Part shown: in pieces, positions 1 to 8,527 of the stretch
How the letters are laid out: each line of letters starts with the position of its first letter
Position numbering within the stretch: position 1 is the stretch's first letter
Source of the DNA: Yoonia sp035117555
GTDB lineage: Bacteria; Pseudomonadota; Alphaproteobacteria; Rhodobacterales; Rhodobacteraceae
Direction of reading: 5' to 3'
DNA: 64,000 nucleotides
Assembly: GCF_035117555.1 (NCBI RefSeq)
Contig: NZ_JAYKPK010000008.1
Coordinates: 62,001-126,000 of the forward strand
Program-made: the position numbers and the translations under genes
The notes under the pieces: generated by a model
The model's input: only the letters and a program-made list of their open reading frames with translations
Told to the model about the DNA's origin: nothing
Databases searched by the model: none

Positions 1-1
1 C

Positions 2-337
2 GGGTTGGACCCGTCCATCATGGGCGTCGGGCCGGTGATGGCCAGCCGCAAGGCGCTCGCCAAGGCTGGGTGGACGGTCAATGACCTTGATCTGGTCGAA
101 GCGAATGAGGCTTTTGCAGCACAAGCCTGTGCCGTGAACAAGGATATGGGTTGGGACCCTGCCATCGTGAACGTCAATGGCGGCGCGATTGCCATCGGGC
201 ATCCGATCGGCGCCTCTGGTGCGCGGATTCTGAACACGCTGTTGTTCGAAATGAAACGCCGCGGTGCGAAAAAGGGTCTCGCGACCCTGTGCATCGGCGG
301 CGGGATGGGTGTCGCGCTTTGCGTTGAACGCATGTGA
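2..337 (+). CDS. phaA: acetyl-CoA acetyltransferase (thiolase), C-terminal part
   Basis: Only the last 111 residues are in the window; the frame is open to the left edge. Thiolases of this type condense two acetyl-CoA into acetoacetyl-CoA in the cytoplasm. The visible part carries the C-terminal thiolase signatures: NEAFA, the GGAIAIGHPIGASGAR block with the catalytic His, and CIGGGMG near the end with the second catalytic Cys. The acetoacetyl-CoA reductase gene follows 59 bases downstream on the same strand, the usual phaAB order for polyhydroxybutyrate synthesis, so the phaA name is favoured over a beta-oxidation thiolase. That choice rests on context. Confidence 0.9.
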   Translation, partial: GLDPSIMGVGPVMASRKALAKAGWTVNDLDLVEANEAFAAQACAVNKDMGWDPAIVNVNGGAIAIGHPIGASGARILNTLLFEMKRRGAKKGLATLCIGGGMGVALCVERM

Positions 338-396
338 CGCCACGGGCGGCGCGTCCGCGCGCTGCCCCCAAAATTAACCAAAGGGAGGAGAAGATT

Positions 397-1122
397 ATGG
401 GACGAGTAGCACTTGTCACTGGTGGATCGCGCGGGATCGGGGCGGCCATTTCCACAGCTTTGCAGGATGCAGGCTATCGCGTGGCCGCGACCTATGCGGG
501 CAATGACGAAAAGGCGGCGGCCTTTACGGCAGAGACCGGCATCAAGACCTATAAATGGGATGTCGGCAATTATGAGGCTTGCGCTGCTGGCATTTCGCAG
601 GTCGAGGCTGATCTGGGCCCGGTCGAGGTTTTGGTGAACAATGCGGGCATCACCCGCGACGCGCCATTCCACAAGATGACACCGCAGCAGTGGAAAGAGG
701 TGATTGATACCAACTTGTCGGGCGTGTTCAATATGACCCATCCGGTCTGGCCGGGCATGCGCGAGCGTAAATTCGGGCGGATCATCACGATTTCATCGAT
801 CAACGGCCAGAAAGGCCAGTTCGCGCAGACGAATTATGCCGCTGCCAAGGCCGGTGACATTGGTTTCACCAAGGCGCTGGCGCAAGAAGGCGCGCGTGCG
901 GGGATTACGGTGAACGTGATCGCGCCGGGCTATATCAACACCGAGATGATGAGCACGATTCCTGAAAAGGTGATGAACGAGGTGATTCTGCCGCAGATCC
1001 CGGTCGGGCGTCTGGGTGAAGCATCGGAAATCGCGCGCGCGGTGGTTTTCCTCGCCTCGGATGATGCGGGTTTTGTCACCGGATCGACCATTTCGGCCAA
1101 TGGCGGGCAATATATGTCCTGA
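397..1122 (+). CDS. phaB: acetoacetyl-CoA reductase
   Basis: A 241-residue short-chain dehydrogenase that reduces acetoacetyl-CoA to (R)-3-hydroxybutyryl-CoA with NADPH, the second step of polyhydroxybutyrate synthesis. Seen: the TGGSRGIG nucleotide-binding loop (residues 8-15), NNAG (81-84), an ISS motif at 132-134 with the active-site Ser, and YxxxK (Tyr147, Lys151). Length matches PhaB (about 240). The ATG at 397 follows a strong AGGGAGGAG ribosome site; the frame is open further upstream to 334 but that part overlaps the thiolase stop. It forms an operon with the thiolase and is closed by a strong terminator. Confidence 0.95.
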   Translation: MGRVALVTGGSRGIGAAISTALQDAGYRVAATYAGNDEKAAAFTAETGIKTYKWDVGNYEACAAGISQVEADLGPVEVLVNNAGITRDAPFHKMTPQQWKEVIDTNLSGVFNMTHPVWPGMRERKFGRIITISSINGQKGQFAQTNYAAAKAGDIGFTKALAQEGARAGITVNVIAPGYINTEMMSTIPEKVMNEVILPQIPVGRLGEASEIARAVVFLASDDAGFVTGSTISANGGQYMS

Positions 1123-1139
1123 TCGTCAGGTCAGACACA

Positions 1140-1170
1140 AAAGGGCCGCACCCGATTGGTGCGGCCCTTT
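1140..1170 (+). terminator. intrinsic terminator after phaB
   Basis: A perfect 12-base stem (1141-1152 with 1158-1169) around a five-base loop CGATT, followed by TTT. It lies 18 bases after the phaB stop and before the convergent DUF465 gene, so it probably ends the phaAB transcript. Confidence 0.8.
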
Positions 1171-1208
1171 GCGTTCATCGCTGGCGGCGCGTCAGGCCGA
1201 CATCAGCG

Positions 1209-1376
1209 TCAATGCGTGGCAAGGCGTGTGATTTCTTCCTTGATCTGCAGCTTTTTCTTTTTCAATTTCGCAAGTTCCAGATCGTCAACGCCCGGACTGC
1301 GCTGCAACACTTCCACATGGTCCGAGAGGGTTTGGTGCTTTTTCTTCAGTTCCTGTACATGCGAACTCAAGCTCAT
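1209..1376 (-). CDS. small DUF465 (YdcH-like) coiled-coil protein
   Basis: A 55-residue, charged, helical protein. The pattern MSLSSHVQELKKKHQTL followed by a Lys-rich second helix (LAKLKKKKLQIKEEI) is typical of the DUF465/YdcH family, whose molecular function is not established. The start at 1376 is chosen because AGGAGGAAGATC directly precedes it; the frame can extend upstream, but that part has no family similarity. It stands alone, convergent with phaB. Confidence 0.85.
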   Translation of the reverse strand: MSLSSHVQELKKKHQTLSDHVEVLQRSPGVDDLELAKLKKKKLQIKEEITRLATH

Positions 1377-1494
1377 GATCTTCCTCCTGCTGGTTGAATG
1401 TAAAGGAATTGCAACACAGTTCCGCAGCCCTGTCACGCCGCAACGCAGCAATTCCCCCATCACGACACGCTAGCAGCCAAATCCTGCCAAAAGA

Positions 1495-2271
1495 TTACCC
1501 ATCCATGGGCAGATCAGCGCCATTGCGCAAAACCTCTGCAACCTGTGATGTATAGCTGTCCTTGTCCGCCACATGCGCCACACCCATGTGCATGACCAAA
1601 GTCGGCAGCAGGCGAAAGGGCGCGCGCCCTTCCTGTCTTGCTCGCAGGATGAACAGGCCCGGCGCGCGATCAGCCCGTCCGGCAATGGGGCGAATAACGA
1701 TAGAGCCGAGCCGGCCTTGTAACGCTGCCAAAGCCTCTGGCAGCCGTTCAATCCTTTGAATCAGCGTCAGATAGCCTTGTGGCGCCAGCCGTCGTGCGCC
1801 GATATCCAGCCAATCGGTCAGCGGCGTGTCCCCGCCAAGGGCGGTATCGCGACCGGAGTCTTTGGCGGCGGTGCCCGCGGCGCGGTCAAAATAGGGCGGG
1901 TTCATGATCACATGGTCGAATCGCCGTTGGCGCAGATCGGCGGGCAGGGCGCGCAGATCTGCGGTGATCACGTCGAGCGTCAGATCATTCGCCTTTGCGT
2001 TGTGCCCAGCAAGCGCTGCATATTCGGGCTGCAATTCCACGCCGGTCAGGGCCAGACCCGGCACCCGCCGCCCAAGGCAGAGGATCGCCACACCGACGCC
2101 GCAGCCAAGTTCCAGCACCGATTGCCCCGGCTTGGCCGCGACCGAAGCCGCCAGCAGCACCGGATCAACCCCCGCGCGATAGCCCCGGCGCGGTTGCCTG
2201 ATCTGCAAACGCCCGCCCAGAAAGGCATCGAGTGTCGTTGGATCAGTCACGCCCCAGATCAATCTCGCCAT
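1495..2271 (-). CDS. SAM-dependent methyltransferase, TrmN6-like
   Basis: A 258-residue class I methyltransferase. Seen: SAM-binding motif ELGCGVG (residues 54-60), acidic VEL after the second strand (78-80), and NPPYF (124-128), the catalytic motif of N6-adenine and related base methyltransferases. Together with the N-terminal LGGRLQIRQPRRGYRAGVD pattern this places it in the COG4123/TrmN6 group, which in E. coli methylates A37 of tRNA1-Val; the substrate here is inferred. The start is uncertain: ATG at 2271 overlaps the DUF2007 gene by 29 bases with no clear ribosome site, while GTG at 2250 would give an 8-base overlap. Confidence 0.85.
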   Translation of the reverse strand: MARLIWGVTDPTTLDAFLGGRLQIRQPRRGYRAGVDPVLLAASVAAKPGQSVLELGCGVGVAILCLGRRVPGLALTGVELQPEYAALAGHNAKANDLTLDVITADLRALPADLRQRRFDHVIMNPPYFDRAAGTAAKDSGRDTALGGDTPLTDWLDIGARRLAPQGYLTLIQRIERLPEALAALQGRLGSIVIRPIAGRADRAPGLFILRARQEGRAPFRLLPTLVMHMGVAHVADKDSYTSQVAEVLRNGADLPMDG

Positions 2272-2461
2272 CGCGCATCACGGCCTCGGCCATGAACAGG
2301 TCGCGGTCGAGCACCATCAAGCGGCGCGGCATAATGCCTATGCTGCCTTCCATGATGCTCATATTGTCGTCGAAGGTGAACCAGTCTATACCTTCCGCGT
2401 CCAGCAGGGCTGTTGCAAAGGCGATGACAGTGACGTCATTGGTGCGTAAAAGCTCTTTCAT
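2243..2461 (-). CDS. DUF2007 domain protein
   Basis: A 72-residue protein with the DUF2007 (putative signal-transducing protein) pattern: an N-terminal MKELLRTNDVTVIAFATALL strand-helix, then AEGIDWF and a conserved PRRLMV. The fold is ACT-like/PII-like, but no biochemical role is established for the family. It is the first gene of a two-gene unit with the methyltransferase, overlapping its start, and is divergent from the polyprenyl synthase gene across 55 bases that must hold both promoters. Confidence 0.8.
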   Translation of the reverse strand: MKELLRTNDVTVIAFATALLDAEGIDWFTFDDNMSIMEGSIGIMPRRLMVLDRDLFMAEAVMRDGEIDLGRD

Positions 2462-2516
2462 TGTTATGATTTACGGCGGCTGTCCGCCCTTGTCCACTCA
2501 CAGACGGAACCTCTCC

Positions 2517-3515
2517 ATGAGCCTTGACCATGCTGCCACCAAACCCCACGAACAGCTGGCCGAGGCTCTGGCAGATGATCTGACGGCGGTGAACGTGATG
2601 ATCCGCGAACGCATGGCATCTGAACATGCGCCGCGCATCCCGCAGGTGACCGCCCATCTGGTCGAGGCGGGCGGCAAACGCCTGCGCCCGATGCTGACCT
2701 TGGCTGCGGCGCGGATGTGTGGCTATGATGGACCCTATCATATCCATCTGGCGGCGACTGTGGAATTCATCCACACCGCGACCCTGCTGCATGATGATGT
2801 CGTCGATGAAAGCCGCCAGCGGCGCGGGCGGCCCACGGCGAACCTGTTGTGGGATAATACATCCAGCGTGTTGGTGGGCGATTATCTGTTCGCGCGGTCT
2901 TTCCAGTTGATGGTGGAAACCGGGTCTTTGCGGGTGCTGGATATTCTGGCGAACGCATCCGCCACGATTGCCGAAGGCGAGGTGCTGCAACTGACCGCCG
3001 CCGCCGATCTGGCGACCACGGAAGAGATTTACATCAAGGTTGTGCGCGGCAAGACCGCCGCCTTGTTTTCCGCCGCGATGGAGGTCGGGGGCGAGATTGC
3101 GGGGCAGGATGCTGCAATAAAACAGGCGCTGTTCGATTTCGGCGATGCTTTGGGGATCGCGTTTCAGATTGTCGATGATCTGCTGGATTATGGCGGCACG
3201 CAGGCCACCGGCAAAAATATCGGCGACGATTTCCGCGAACGCAAACTGACCTTGCCAGTGATCCGTGCGGTCGCGGCAGCCGATGCCGATGAACGCAGCT
3301 TCTGGGATCGCACGATCCAAAAGGGCCGTCAGGAAGATGGCGATCTGGATCATGCGATTGCGCTGCTGCAGCGGCATGGCACGCTGGAAAGCACGCGGGC
3401 CGATGCGATTGCATGGGCGGGCAAGGCCAAGGATGCTTTGCGCGTCATCCCTGACCATGCGTTGAAAACCATGCTGGTCGATCTGGCCGATTACGTGGTC
3501 GCCCGGATCAGGTAG
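2517..3515 (+). CDS. ispB: long-chain polyprenyl diphosphate synthase (octa/decaprenyl)
   Basis: A 332-residue trans-prenyltransferase that extends farnesyl diphosphate with isopentenyl diphosphate to make the ubiquinone side chain. Seen: substrate-binding GGKRLRP (residues 52-58), first Asp-rich motif DDVVD (93-97), and second motif DDLLD (220-224). Small residues before the first motif fit a long product; in alphaproteobacteria that is normally decaprenyl for Q10, which is an inference here. The ATG at 2517 starts the conserved region; the frame is open upstream to 2232 but that part is antisense to the DUF2007 gene. Confidence 0.92.
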   Translation: MSLDHAATKPHEQLAEALADDLTAVNVMIRERMASEHAPRIPQVTAHLVEAGGKRLRPMLTLAAARMCGYDGPYHIHLAATVEFIHTATLLHDDVVDESRQRRGRPTANLLWDNTSSVLVGDYLFARSFQLMVETGSLRVLDILANASATIAEGEVLQLTAAADLATTEEIYIKVVRGKTAALFSAAMEVGGEIAGQDAAIKQALFDFGDALGIAFQIVDDLLDYGGTQATGKNIGDDFRERKLTLPVIRAVAAADADERSFWDRTIQKGRQEDGDLDHAIALLQRHGTLESTRADAIAWAGKAKDALRVIPDHALKTMLVDLADYVVARIR

Positions 3516-3517
3516 CT

Positions 3518-4543
3518 TTATTCTGCCGTGGCTGCGACCGCGCGCTGTGCGGCGGCGACAAGGGCGGCACCGTCATATCCTTTGGCATCCATCTCGGTGA
3601 TCCAGTTTCTGGTGACGCCTTCACCGATGGTCCTGATCTGCGCGGTGGCTTCCTCTGACAAGGTCGCAATCACATTGCCGCTGGCGGCCATGATATCGCG
3701 GCCCAAGGCATCGCCCGTGTCATGCGCCTGCCCGGCCCAGCGGCTGGCCATCAGCCCGGAATTGGCGTCGATCACCGCGCGCAGATCGTCGGGCAGCGCC
3801 TCATAGGTCGCCTTGTTCATCGCCCAGAGAAAATAGAGGTTATAGAGCGACCTGTCACCCGCGACATCGGTGTGACTATCCGTCAGCTCATCCAGTTTCA
3901 GCGAGGGTGATTGTTCCCATGGGATCACCCCGCCATCCACGACACCGCGCGCAATCGCCTCGGGGAATTGCGGGACCGGCATCCCGACGGGCGAGGCGCC
4001 GAGGTCTTCCAGCAACAAGGTCGCCATGCGCGAGGGGCCGCGCAGTTTCAGTCCGGCGAAATCAGCAGCACTTTCCGGCGCGGACCCGCGTTTGTGCAGG
4101 ATGCCGGGGCCATGCATATGGGCGGCGATGATATGGATATCGGCGAAATCATCCAGCAGATAGGTCTGGGTGAATTCCCACGCGGCGGCGCTGGCCTCTT
4201 CGGCGGATTTGGTGGTCATGAAGGGCAGTTCCAGCGCCTCTGCCTCGGGAAAGCGGTTAGGCTGATAGCCGGGGATCACCCAGCCGCCATCGATCGCGCC
4301 GTCGCGGATCAGGTCATATTGGCTGGTGGCTGATCCGCCGAGCTGCATGAAGGGATAGATTTCGACCTTGATCCGGCCATCTGATTGTTCCTCGATCGCA
4401 TCGGCCCAGGGTTGCATGAAATAGGTCGGATTGGCGCTGGCGGGCGAGACGAAATGTTGAAAGCGCAATGTTACTTCTTGCGCGAAAGCGGGGGTGCTCA
4501 AGGTCAGCGCGGCCAGCGCAGCGGCATAGGGGTTCAGGCGCAT
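3518..4543 (-). CDS. TRAP transporter solute-binding protein (DctP family)
   Basis: A 341-residue periplasmic binding protein. The N-terminus is a signal peptide with an Ala-X-Ala cleavage site (AFAQ), followed by VTLRFQHFVSP, a typical DctP opening, and the family pattern continues through the length. Such proteins hand carboxylates or related solutes to DctQ/DctM membrane partners. No DctQ or DctM gene is adjacent, so this is an orphan component here and the ligand cannot be named. ATG at 4543 is preferred because AAAAAGGA lies eight bases upstream; an ATG three codons earlier (4552) is the alternative. It is convergent with the prenyl synthase gene, with two bases between the stop codons. 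Confidence 0.88.
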   Translation of the reverse strand: MRLNPYAAALAALTLSTPAFAQEVTLRFQHFVSPASANPTYFMQPWADAIEEQSDGRIKVEIYPFMQLGGSATSQYDLIRDGAIDGGWVIPGYQPNRFPEAEALELPFMTTKSAEEASAAAWEFTQTYLLDDFADIHIIAAHMHGPGILHKRGSAPESAADFAGLKLRGPSRMATLLLEDLGASPVGMPVPQFPEAIARGVVDGGVIPWEQSPSLKLDELTDSHTDVAGDRSLYNLYFLWAMNKATYEALPDDLRAVIDANSGLMASRWAGQAHDTGDALGRDIMAASGNVIATLSEEATAQIRTIGEGVTRNWITEMDAKGYDGAALVAAAQRAVAATAE

Positions 4544-4628
4544 CGGATGCATCCTTTTTGAAATGTCAGGGAAAGGTGTCACCGCTAGCGACCCCATAAA
4601 GATAAGGATATCGCGGGTGATTGCAATA

Positions 4629-6128
4629 TCAGACCGCGAAGAGCGGAAATGTCATCCCCAAGGCCCAGCCCAGAAACACGCCCAGCCCGATGCCCGCGGC
4701 CAGCGGGCGCTGCGTGGCCCGCCCGATCCAGCCGCCCAGAGTGCCGAAGAGCAGAAAGAACAGCAGGATGATCGGCATGATCAGCAGCAGGAAAAACAGC
4801 CCCTCCATATCCAGCGCGGTCGCAATGCCGAGCGAGATCAACGCATTGCCCCGCACCATCAGCACCCGCCAGAGCGGGGCGCGCCCGGCCTCGGTCAGAT
4901 AGGCATCGGCGATCATGAACGGCACAGCACCGGCAGCGATAACGAGGATGATCCAGATCCTTGCATCGACGGCGAAGAAGGAGGCGACATAGATATCCAG
5001 CATGCTGCCGAAAATGCCGATGCAGAAGATCGCGACGGGCAGGGCCAGCAGCGTGCCTGTGGCGTCCCAGCGCAAAGCGCCTGCGCGGGCCAGAAAGGCA
5101 AGGCTGATCACCCCGAAGAGCGCGAAATGCAGCGCCAGATAATCCGCGACCAGCACCGGCAGGAAGCCGATGTCGAAGGGCAGCAGGATGAGAGGGGTCA
5201 GGATCGTCGGCACCAAAGTCGCGGCCCAGAACCTGCCTCGCGCAAGGCGCTTTGGCGGTGTCGCAGCGCGCAACGGGCGTGCCAGCCGCGCCAAGGGCCA
5301 TGCCAAGGCGGTGACGCTGATGATTAGCAGCGCGATCCAGCCGCCGCGCGCGGCGGCAGGCGTGTCGGTCGGGCGGTCAAAAACGGCATTCAGCCAGTCG
5401 CGGCTTTCCACCATGCTGGTCGGCGCATAGAGCACGCCGACATGCTCCACCGACGGGGCCAGCACCGCGCGACGTCCGGTGCCAGTGGCGGGATCGCCCA
5501 ATGTTTGCGCGAATTCTGCGTCAGGGTCGGTCAGGTGCAGGACGCGCAAAGCCTCGGCCGCGAGCCTGTCTTCCCAAGCGCCGTTGATAATCAGCAGATT
5601 GGCGGGGGAAGCCGCCGTCACCTCGGTTGAAAACATCGACACGGCGACGACAGCATCGACCCTGTCATCCGCAACCGCCTGCCGCACGATAATGTCTGAG
5701 GCCATTGAGTGGCCGAGCAGTGCCAGCCGCCCATCGGCACCGGTCAGGGCGAGGCTGGCATCCACCACGCGCGCGAGTTCCTCGACCAGCAAGCGCGTGG
5801 TGCCATCGACGGACGATACATCGCCCGACATCGGCACCGGATTGCGGCCATGCCCCTGCAGATCATAGCTGACAACGATATAGCCCGCCTGCGCCAAGGT
5901 CTGGGCAAAGCCCAGCATCAATTGGCGCGATCCGGCAAAGCCATGGGCGATGACGACGACAGGGGCGGCGGTGATACCGGGCTGTTGCAGCACGCTGGCG
6001 GGCGTCTGCCCGATCATGATCTCTTGCGCGACCAGCCCTGCGCCTGTCTGTTCCAGCCGCAGGATCGACAATCCTGCCCCCGCCAGTGCCAGAAGAAGAA
6101 CCAGCAGGGGCCAGAAGCGCCGCATCAC
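4629..6128 (-). CDS. alpha/beta hydrolase fused to a multi-helix membrane domain
   Basis: A 499-residue two-part protein. Residues 5-22 form a membrane anchor. Residues about 45-255 are an alpha/beta hydrolase: HGFAGS oxyanion loop (62-67), nucleophile Ser141 in GHSMAS, a likely acid at Asp187 or nearby, and His229 in SVEHVGV. From about 263 to the end come roughly seven hydrophobic helices. I recognise no transporter or acyltransferase signature in that half. The substrate is unknown; an ester or lipid-like substrate at the membrane is a guess. The gene lies directly after map on the same strand, with only a codon boundary between them. Confidence 0.7.
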   Translation of the reverse strand: MMRRFWPLLVLLLALAGAGLSILRLEQTGAGLVAQEIMIGQTPASVLQQPGITAAPVVVIAHGFAGSRQLMLGFAQTLAQAGYIVVSYDLQGHGRNPVPMSGDVSSVDGTTRLLVEELARVVDASLALTGADGRLALLGHSMASDIIVRQAVADDRVDAVVAVSMFSTEVTAASPANLLIINGAWEDRLAAEALRVLHLTDPDAEFAQTLGDPATGTGRRAVLAPSVEHVGVLYAPTSMVESRDWLNAVFDRPTDTPAAARGGWIALLIISVTALAWPLARLARPLRAATPPKRLARGRFWAATLVPTILTPLILLPFDIGFLPVLVADYLALHFALFGVISLAFLARAGALRWDATGTLLALPVAIFCIGIFGSMLDIYVASFFAVDARIWIILVIAAGAVPFMIADAYLTEAGRAPLWRVLMVRGNALISLGIATALDMEGLFFLLLIMPIILLFFLLFGTLGGWIGRATQRPLAAGIGLGVFLGWALGMTFPLFAV

Positions 6129-6941
6129 CTAGACGGTGTAAGTCGGGTGAAACAGGCCCTTCGGCGATGTCGTGAAAATCTGGGCGCCATCCGCCGTGAT
6201 CCCGATGGAATGTTCAAACTGCGCGGACAGCGATTTGTCGCGGGTCACGGCTGTCCAGTCATCGGCCAGCACTTTGGTCTCTGCGCGGCCAAGATTGATC
6301 ATCGGCTCGATGGTGAAGAACATCCCTTCTTCCAGCACCGCACCGGTGCCGGCGCGCCCGTAATGCAGCACATTGGGCGGCGCGTGGAACACCCGGCCCA
6401 GACCATGGCCGCAGAAATCGCGCACGACGGACATCCGGTGGCTTTCGGCAAAGGCTTGAATGGCATGGCCGATATCGCCAAACGTATTGCCGGGCTTGGC
6501 GGCAGCAATGCCTTTCATCAGCGCGTCATGGGTGACGTCGATCAGCCGTTCGGCCTTGCGGGACAGATTGCCTGCGACATACATCCGGCTGGTGTCACCA
6601 AACCAGCCATCGACGATCACGGTCACGTCAATGTTCAGAATATCGCCGTCTTTCAATATCTTATCGCCGGGGATGCCATGGCACACGACATGGTTGACCG
6701 AAATGCAGCTGGCGTGTTGATAGCCTTTGTAGCCGATGGTTGCGGATACCGCACCGGCATCGCTGACCATCTGGGTGATCAGGCGATCCAGCTCTCCGGT
6801 CGTCTGGCCGGGGGTCACATGGGCCGCGATCTCATCCAAGATCGTCGCGGCCAGCGCGCCTGCCTTGGCCATGCCGTCGAAATCGACGGGCTCATGAATG
6901 CGGATGCCCTCTTTGGTCAGGCGGCCTTTGTTGGTGTCCAC
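6129..6941 (-). CDS. map: methionine aminopeptidase type I
   Basis: A 270-residue cytoplasmic enzyme that removes the initiator methionine from nascent proteins. All five metal ligands are visible: Asp105, Asp116, His179 (in CGHGLG), Glu212 (in FTIEP) and Glu243 (in FEHS); His88 in CHGIP is the conserved substrate-binding His. Length is normal for the bacterial type Ia family. The stop codon touches the start of the hydrolase-membrane gene downstream, suggesting co-transcription. Confidence 0.96.
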   Translation of the reverse strand: MDTNKGRLTKEGIRIHEPVDFDGMAKAGALAATILDEIAAHVTPGQTTGELDRLITQMVSDAGAVSATIGYKGYQHASCISVNHVVCHGIPGDKILKDGDILNIDVTVIVDGWFGDTSRMYVAGNLSRKAERLIDVTHDALMKGIAAAKPGNTFGDIGHAIQAFAESHRMSVVRDFCGHGLGRVFHAPPNVLHYGRAGTGAVLEEGMFFTIEPMINLGRAETKVLADDWTAVTRDKSLSAQFEHSIGITADGAQIFTTSPKGLFHPTYTV

Positions 6942-6999
6942 GTGCGTTATCCTTTGGCTTATCAGCGGCGATATAGGGCAAAAGCGCGCAAAGTTCTAG

Positions 7000-7053
7000 G
7001 CCTGCAACAGGCGTGGCAAATCTGTCGCCACGATCTATAAAGCCTGCAACAGG
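7000..7053. repeat. 12-base direct repeats flanking a small hairpin
   Basis: GCCTGCAACAGG occurs at 7000-7011 and again at 7042-7053. Between them CGTGGC (7012-7017) can pair with GCCACG (7027-7032). The second copy ends 14 bases before the start of the molybdopterin-binding gene, next to its ribosome site. Function unknown; it could arise from a short local duplication. Confidence 0.5.
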
Positions 7054-7067
7054 ACAGGAGATACCAA

Positions 7068-7790
7068 ATGCCCAATCCCACTGCCGCCATGCTGGTGATC
7101 GGCGATGAAATTCTTTCGGGCCGGACCCGTGACGCCAATATGCATCATCTGGCCGGGCGGCTGACCGAGGTGGGCATTGACCTGCGCGAGGTCCGCATCG
7201 TCAGCGATGACGCGCCCGCGATCATCGCGGCGGTCAAGGACCTGTCGGCAGCGTTCGACCATGTGTTCACCAGCGGCGGAATCGGGCCGACGCATGATGA
7301 TATCACTGCCGATTGCATCGCTGCCGCCTTTGGCGACACGATCGACGTGCGCGATGATGCGCGCGCCTTGTTGCAGGCGCATTATGACCGGTCAGGGCAG
7401 GAACTGAACGCAGCCCGCCTACGGATGGCGCGGATTCCTGCGACAGCGCGGCTGATCGACAATCCGGTCAGCACCGCGCCGGGGTTCAGCATCGGCAATG
7501 TGCATGTGATGGCGGGCGTGCCATCGGTGTTTCAGGCGATGGTGGCGAGCGTGCTGCCGACGCTGACCGGCGGCGCGCCGCTGCTATCGCGCAGCCTGCG
7601 CGTGATGCGGGGCGAGGGGGATATCGCCGGGCCTTTGGGCGCTTTTGCCGCGGATCATCCTGACCTGTCGGTCGGGTCTTATCCGTTTCAGAAGGACGGG
7701 ATTTACGGCGCCAATCTTGTGATCCGGGGCCAGGATCAGGCACGGGTTGATGCGGCTTTCGCCACGCTGGAACAGCTTTTCCCCGGATGA
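7068..7790 (+). CDS. molybdopterin-binding domain protein, CinA N-terminal-like
   Basis: A 240-residue protein of the MoCF/MoaB-MogA fold. Seen: GDEILSGRTRDAN near the N-terminus and TSGGIGPTHDD around residue 70, the paired signatures of the CinA-type COG1058 domain, which in full CinA proteins acts as an ADP-ribose pyrophosphatase. The C-terminal nicotinamide-nucleotide amidase domain of full CinA (about 160 residues) is absent. GGACAGGAG precedes the ATG. Its stop overlaps the start of the next gene by four bases (ATGA), the first of a series of such couplings. Confidence 0.85.
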   Translation: MPNPTAAMLVIGDEILSGRTRDANMHHLAGRLTEVGIDLREVRIVSDDAPAIIAAVKDLSAAFDHVFTSGGIGPTHDDITADCIAAAFGDTIDVRDDARALLQAHYDRSGQELNAARLRMARIPATARLIDNPVSTAPGFSIGNVHVMAGVPSVFQAMVASVLPTLTGGAPLLSRSLRVMRGEGDIAGPLGAFAADHPDLSVGSYPFQKDGIYGANLVIRGQDQARVDAAFATLEQLFPG

Positions 7791-8527
7791 CATTGCCTTC
7801 AGCCCAGCAATGCTACGACGTGATCGACGCGACATGGCCGCCCGAGGCGCGCCAGAGATTGGGGTCATGGACGATCCGGTTTGATCCCAGCGGCAGCAGT
7901 AGGGTCAGTGCCGCGACAGCGGATGCGCCATGGCAATCGGGCGATATCGCGCAGGCGGCTGAAGCGATGCGCGCGGCAGGCCAGCGCCCGCTGTTCATGA
8001 TCCGCGATCAGGATGCGGCACTTGACCGTGAACTGGCTGACCTTGGCTATCTGATCAAGGACCCGGTCAATCTCTACGCCGCCCCGGTGGCGCAGATCGC
8101 GACAATGCGCCCCCCACCAGTGACCACGTTCGAGGTCTGGCCGCCGCTGGCCGCGCAGGTGGAAATCTGGGCGGCGGGCGGGATCGGTGCAGGCAGGCTT
8201 ACGATCATGGACCGTGCGCCGCTGCCGAAAACCACGATCCTCGGGCGGTTGCAGGACCGGCCTGCGGGCACTTTGTTCATCGGTATTGCTGGCGATTGCG
8301 CCATGATCCACGCGCTGGAAATCGCGGTGGCGCAGCGGCGGCAAGGCTTGGCGCGGCAGATGACGATTGCCGCGGCCTTTTGGGCGCAGGCGCAGGGCGC
8401 GCGCTGGCTGACTTTGGTGGCGACCCGCGCAAATACGGGCGCGCATGCGCTCTATACTTCCCTCGGGATGGGGGTTGTGGGACAGTACCATTACCGCATC
8501 CAGCCGGAGGACGATCGTGACCGATAA
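7787..8527 (+). CDS. GNAT family N-acetyltransferase
   Basis: A 246-residue protein. The last 90 residues carry the GNAT core: ALEIAVAQRRQGLARQM is the acetyl-CoA loop (the R/Q-x-x-G-x-G/A motif as RRQGLA), and TRANTGAHALYTSLGM is the family C-terminal motif. The first half is diverged and may be a degenerate second GNAT domain. The acceptor is unknown. The start overlaps the previous stop by four bases and its end overlaps the next gene, so the genes are probably translated together. Confidence 0.8.
   Translation: MTLPSAQQCYDVIDATWPPEARQRLGSWTIRFDPSGSSRVSAATADAPWQSGDIAQAAEAMRAAGQRPLFMIRDQDAALDRELADLGYLIKDPVNLYAAPVAQIATMRPPPVTTFEVWPPLAAQVEIWAAGGIGAGRLTIMDRAPLPKTTILGRLQDRPAGTLFIGIAGDCAMIHALEIAVAQRRQGLARQMTIAAAFWAQAQGARWLTLVATRANTGAHALYTSLGMGVVGQYHYRIQPEDDRDR

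Noticed and set aside
5709..7040. Plus-strand open frame (443 residues) opposite map and the hydrolase gene
   Set aside because: It is the shadow of two well-supported minus-strand genes; the translation has no domain.
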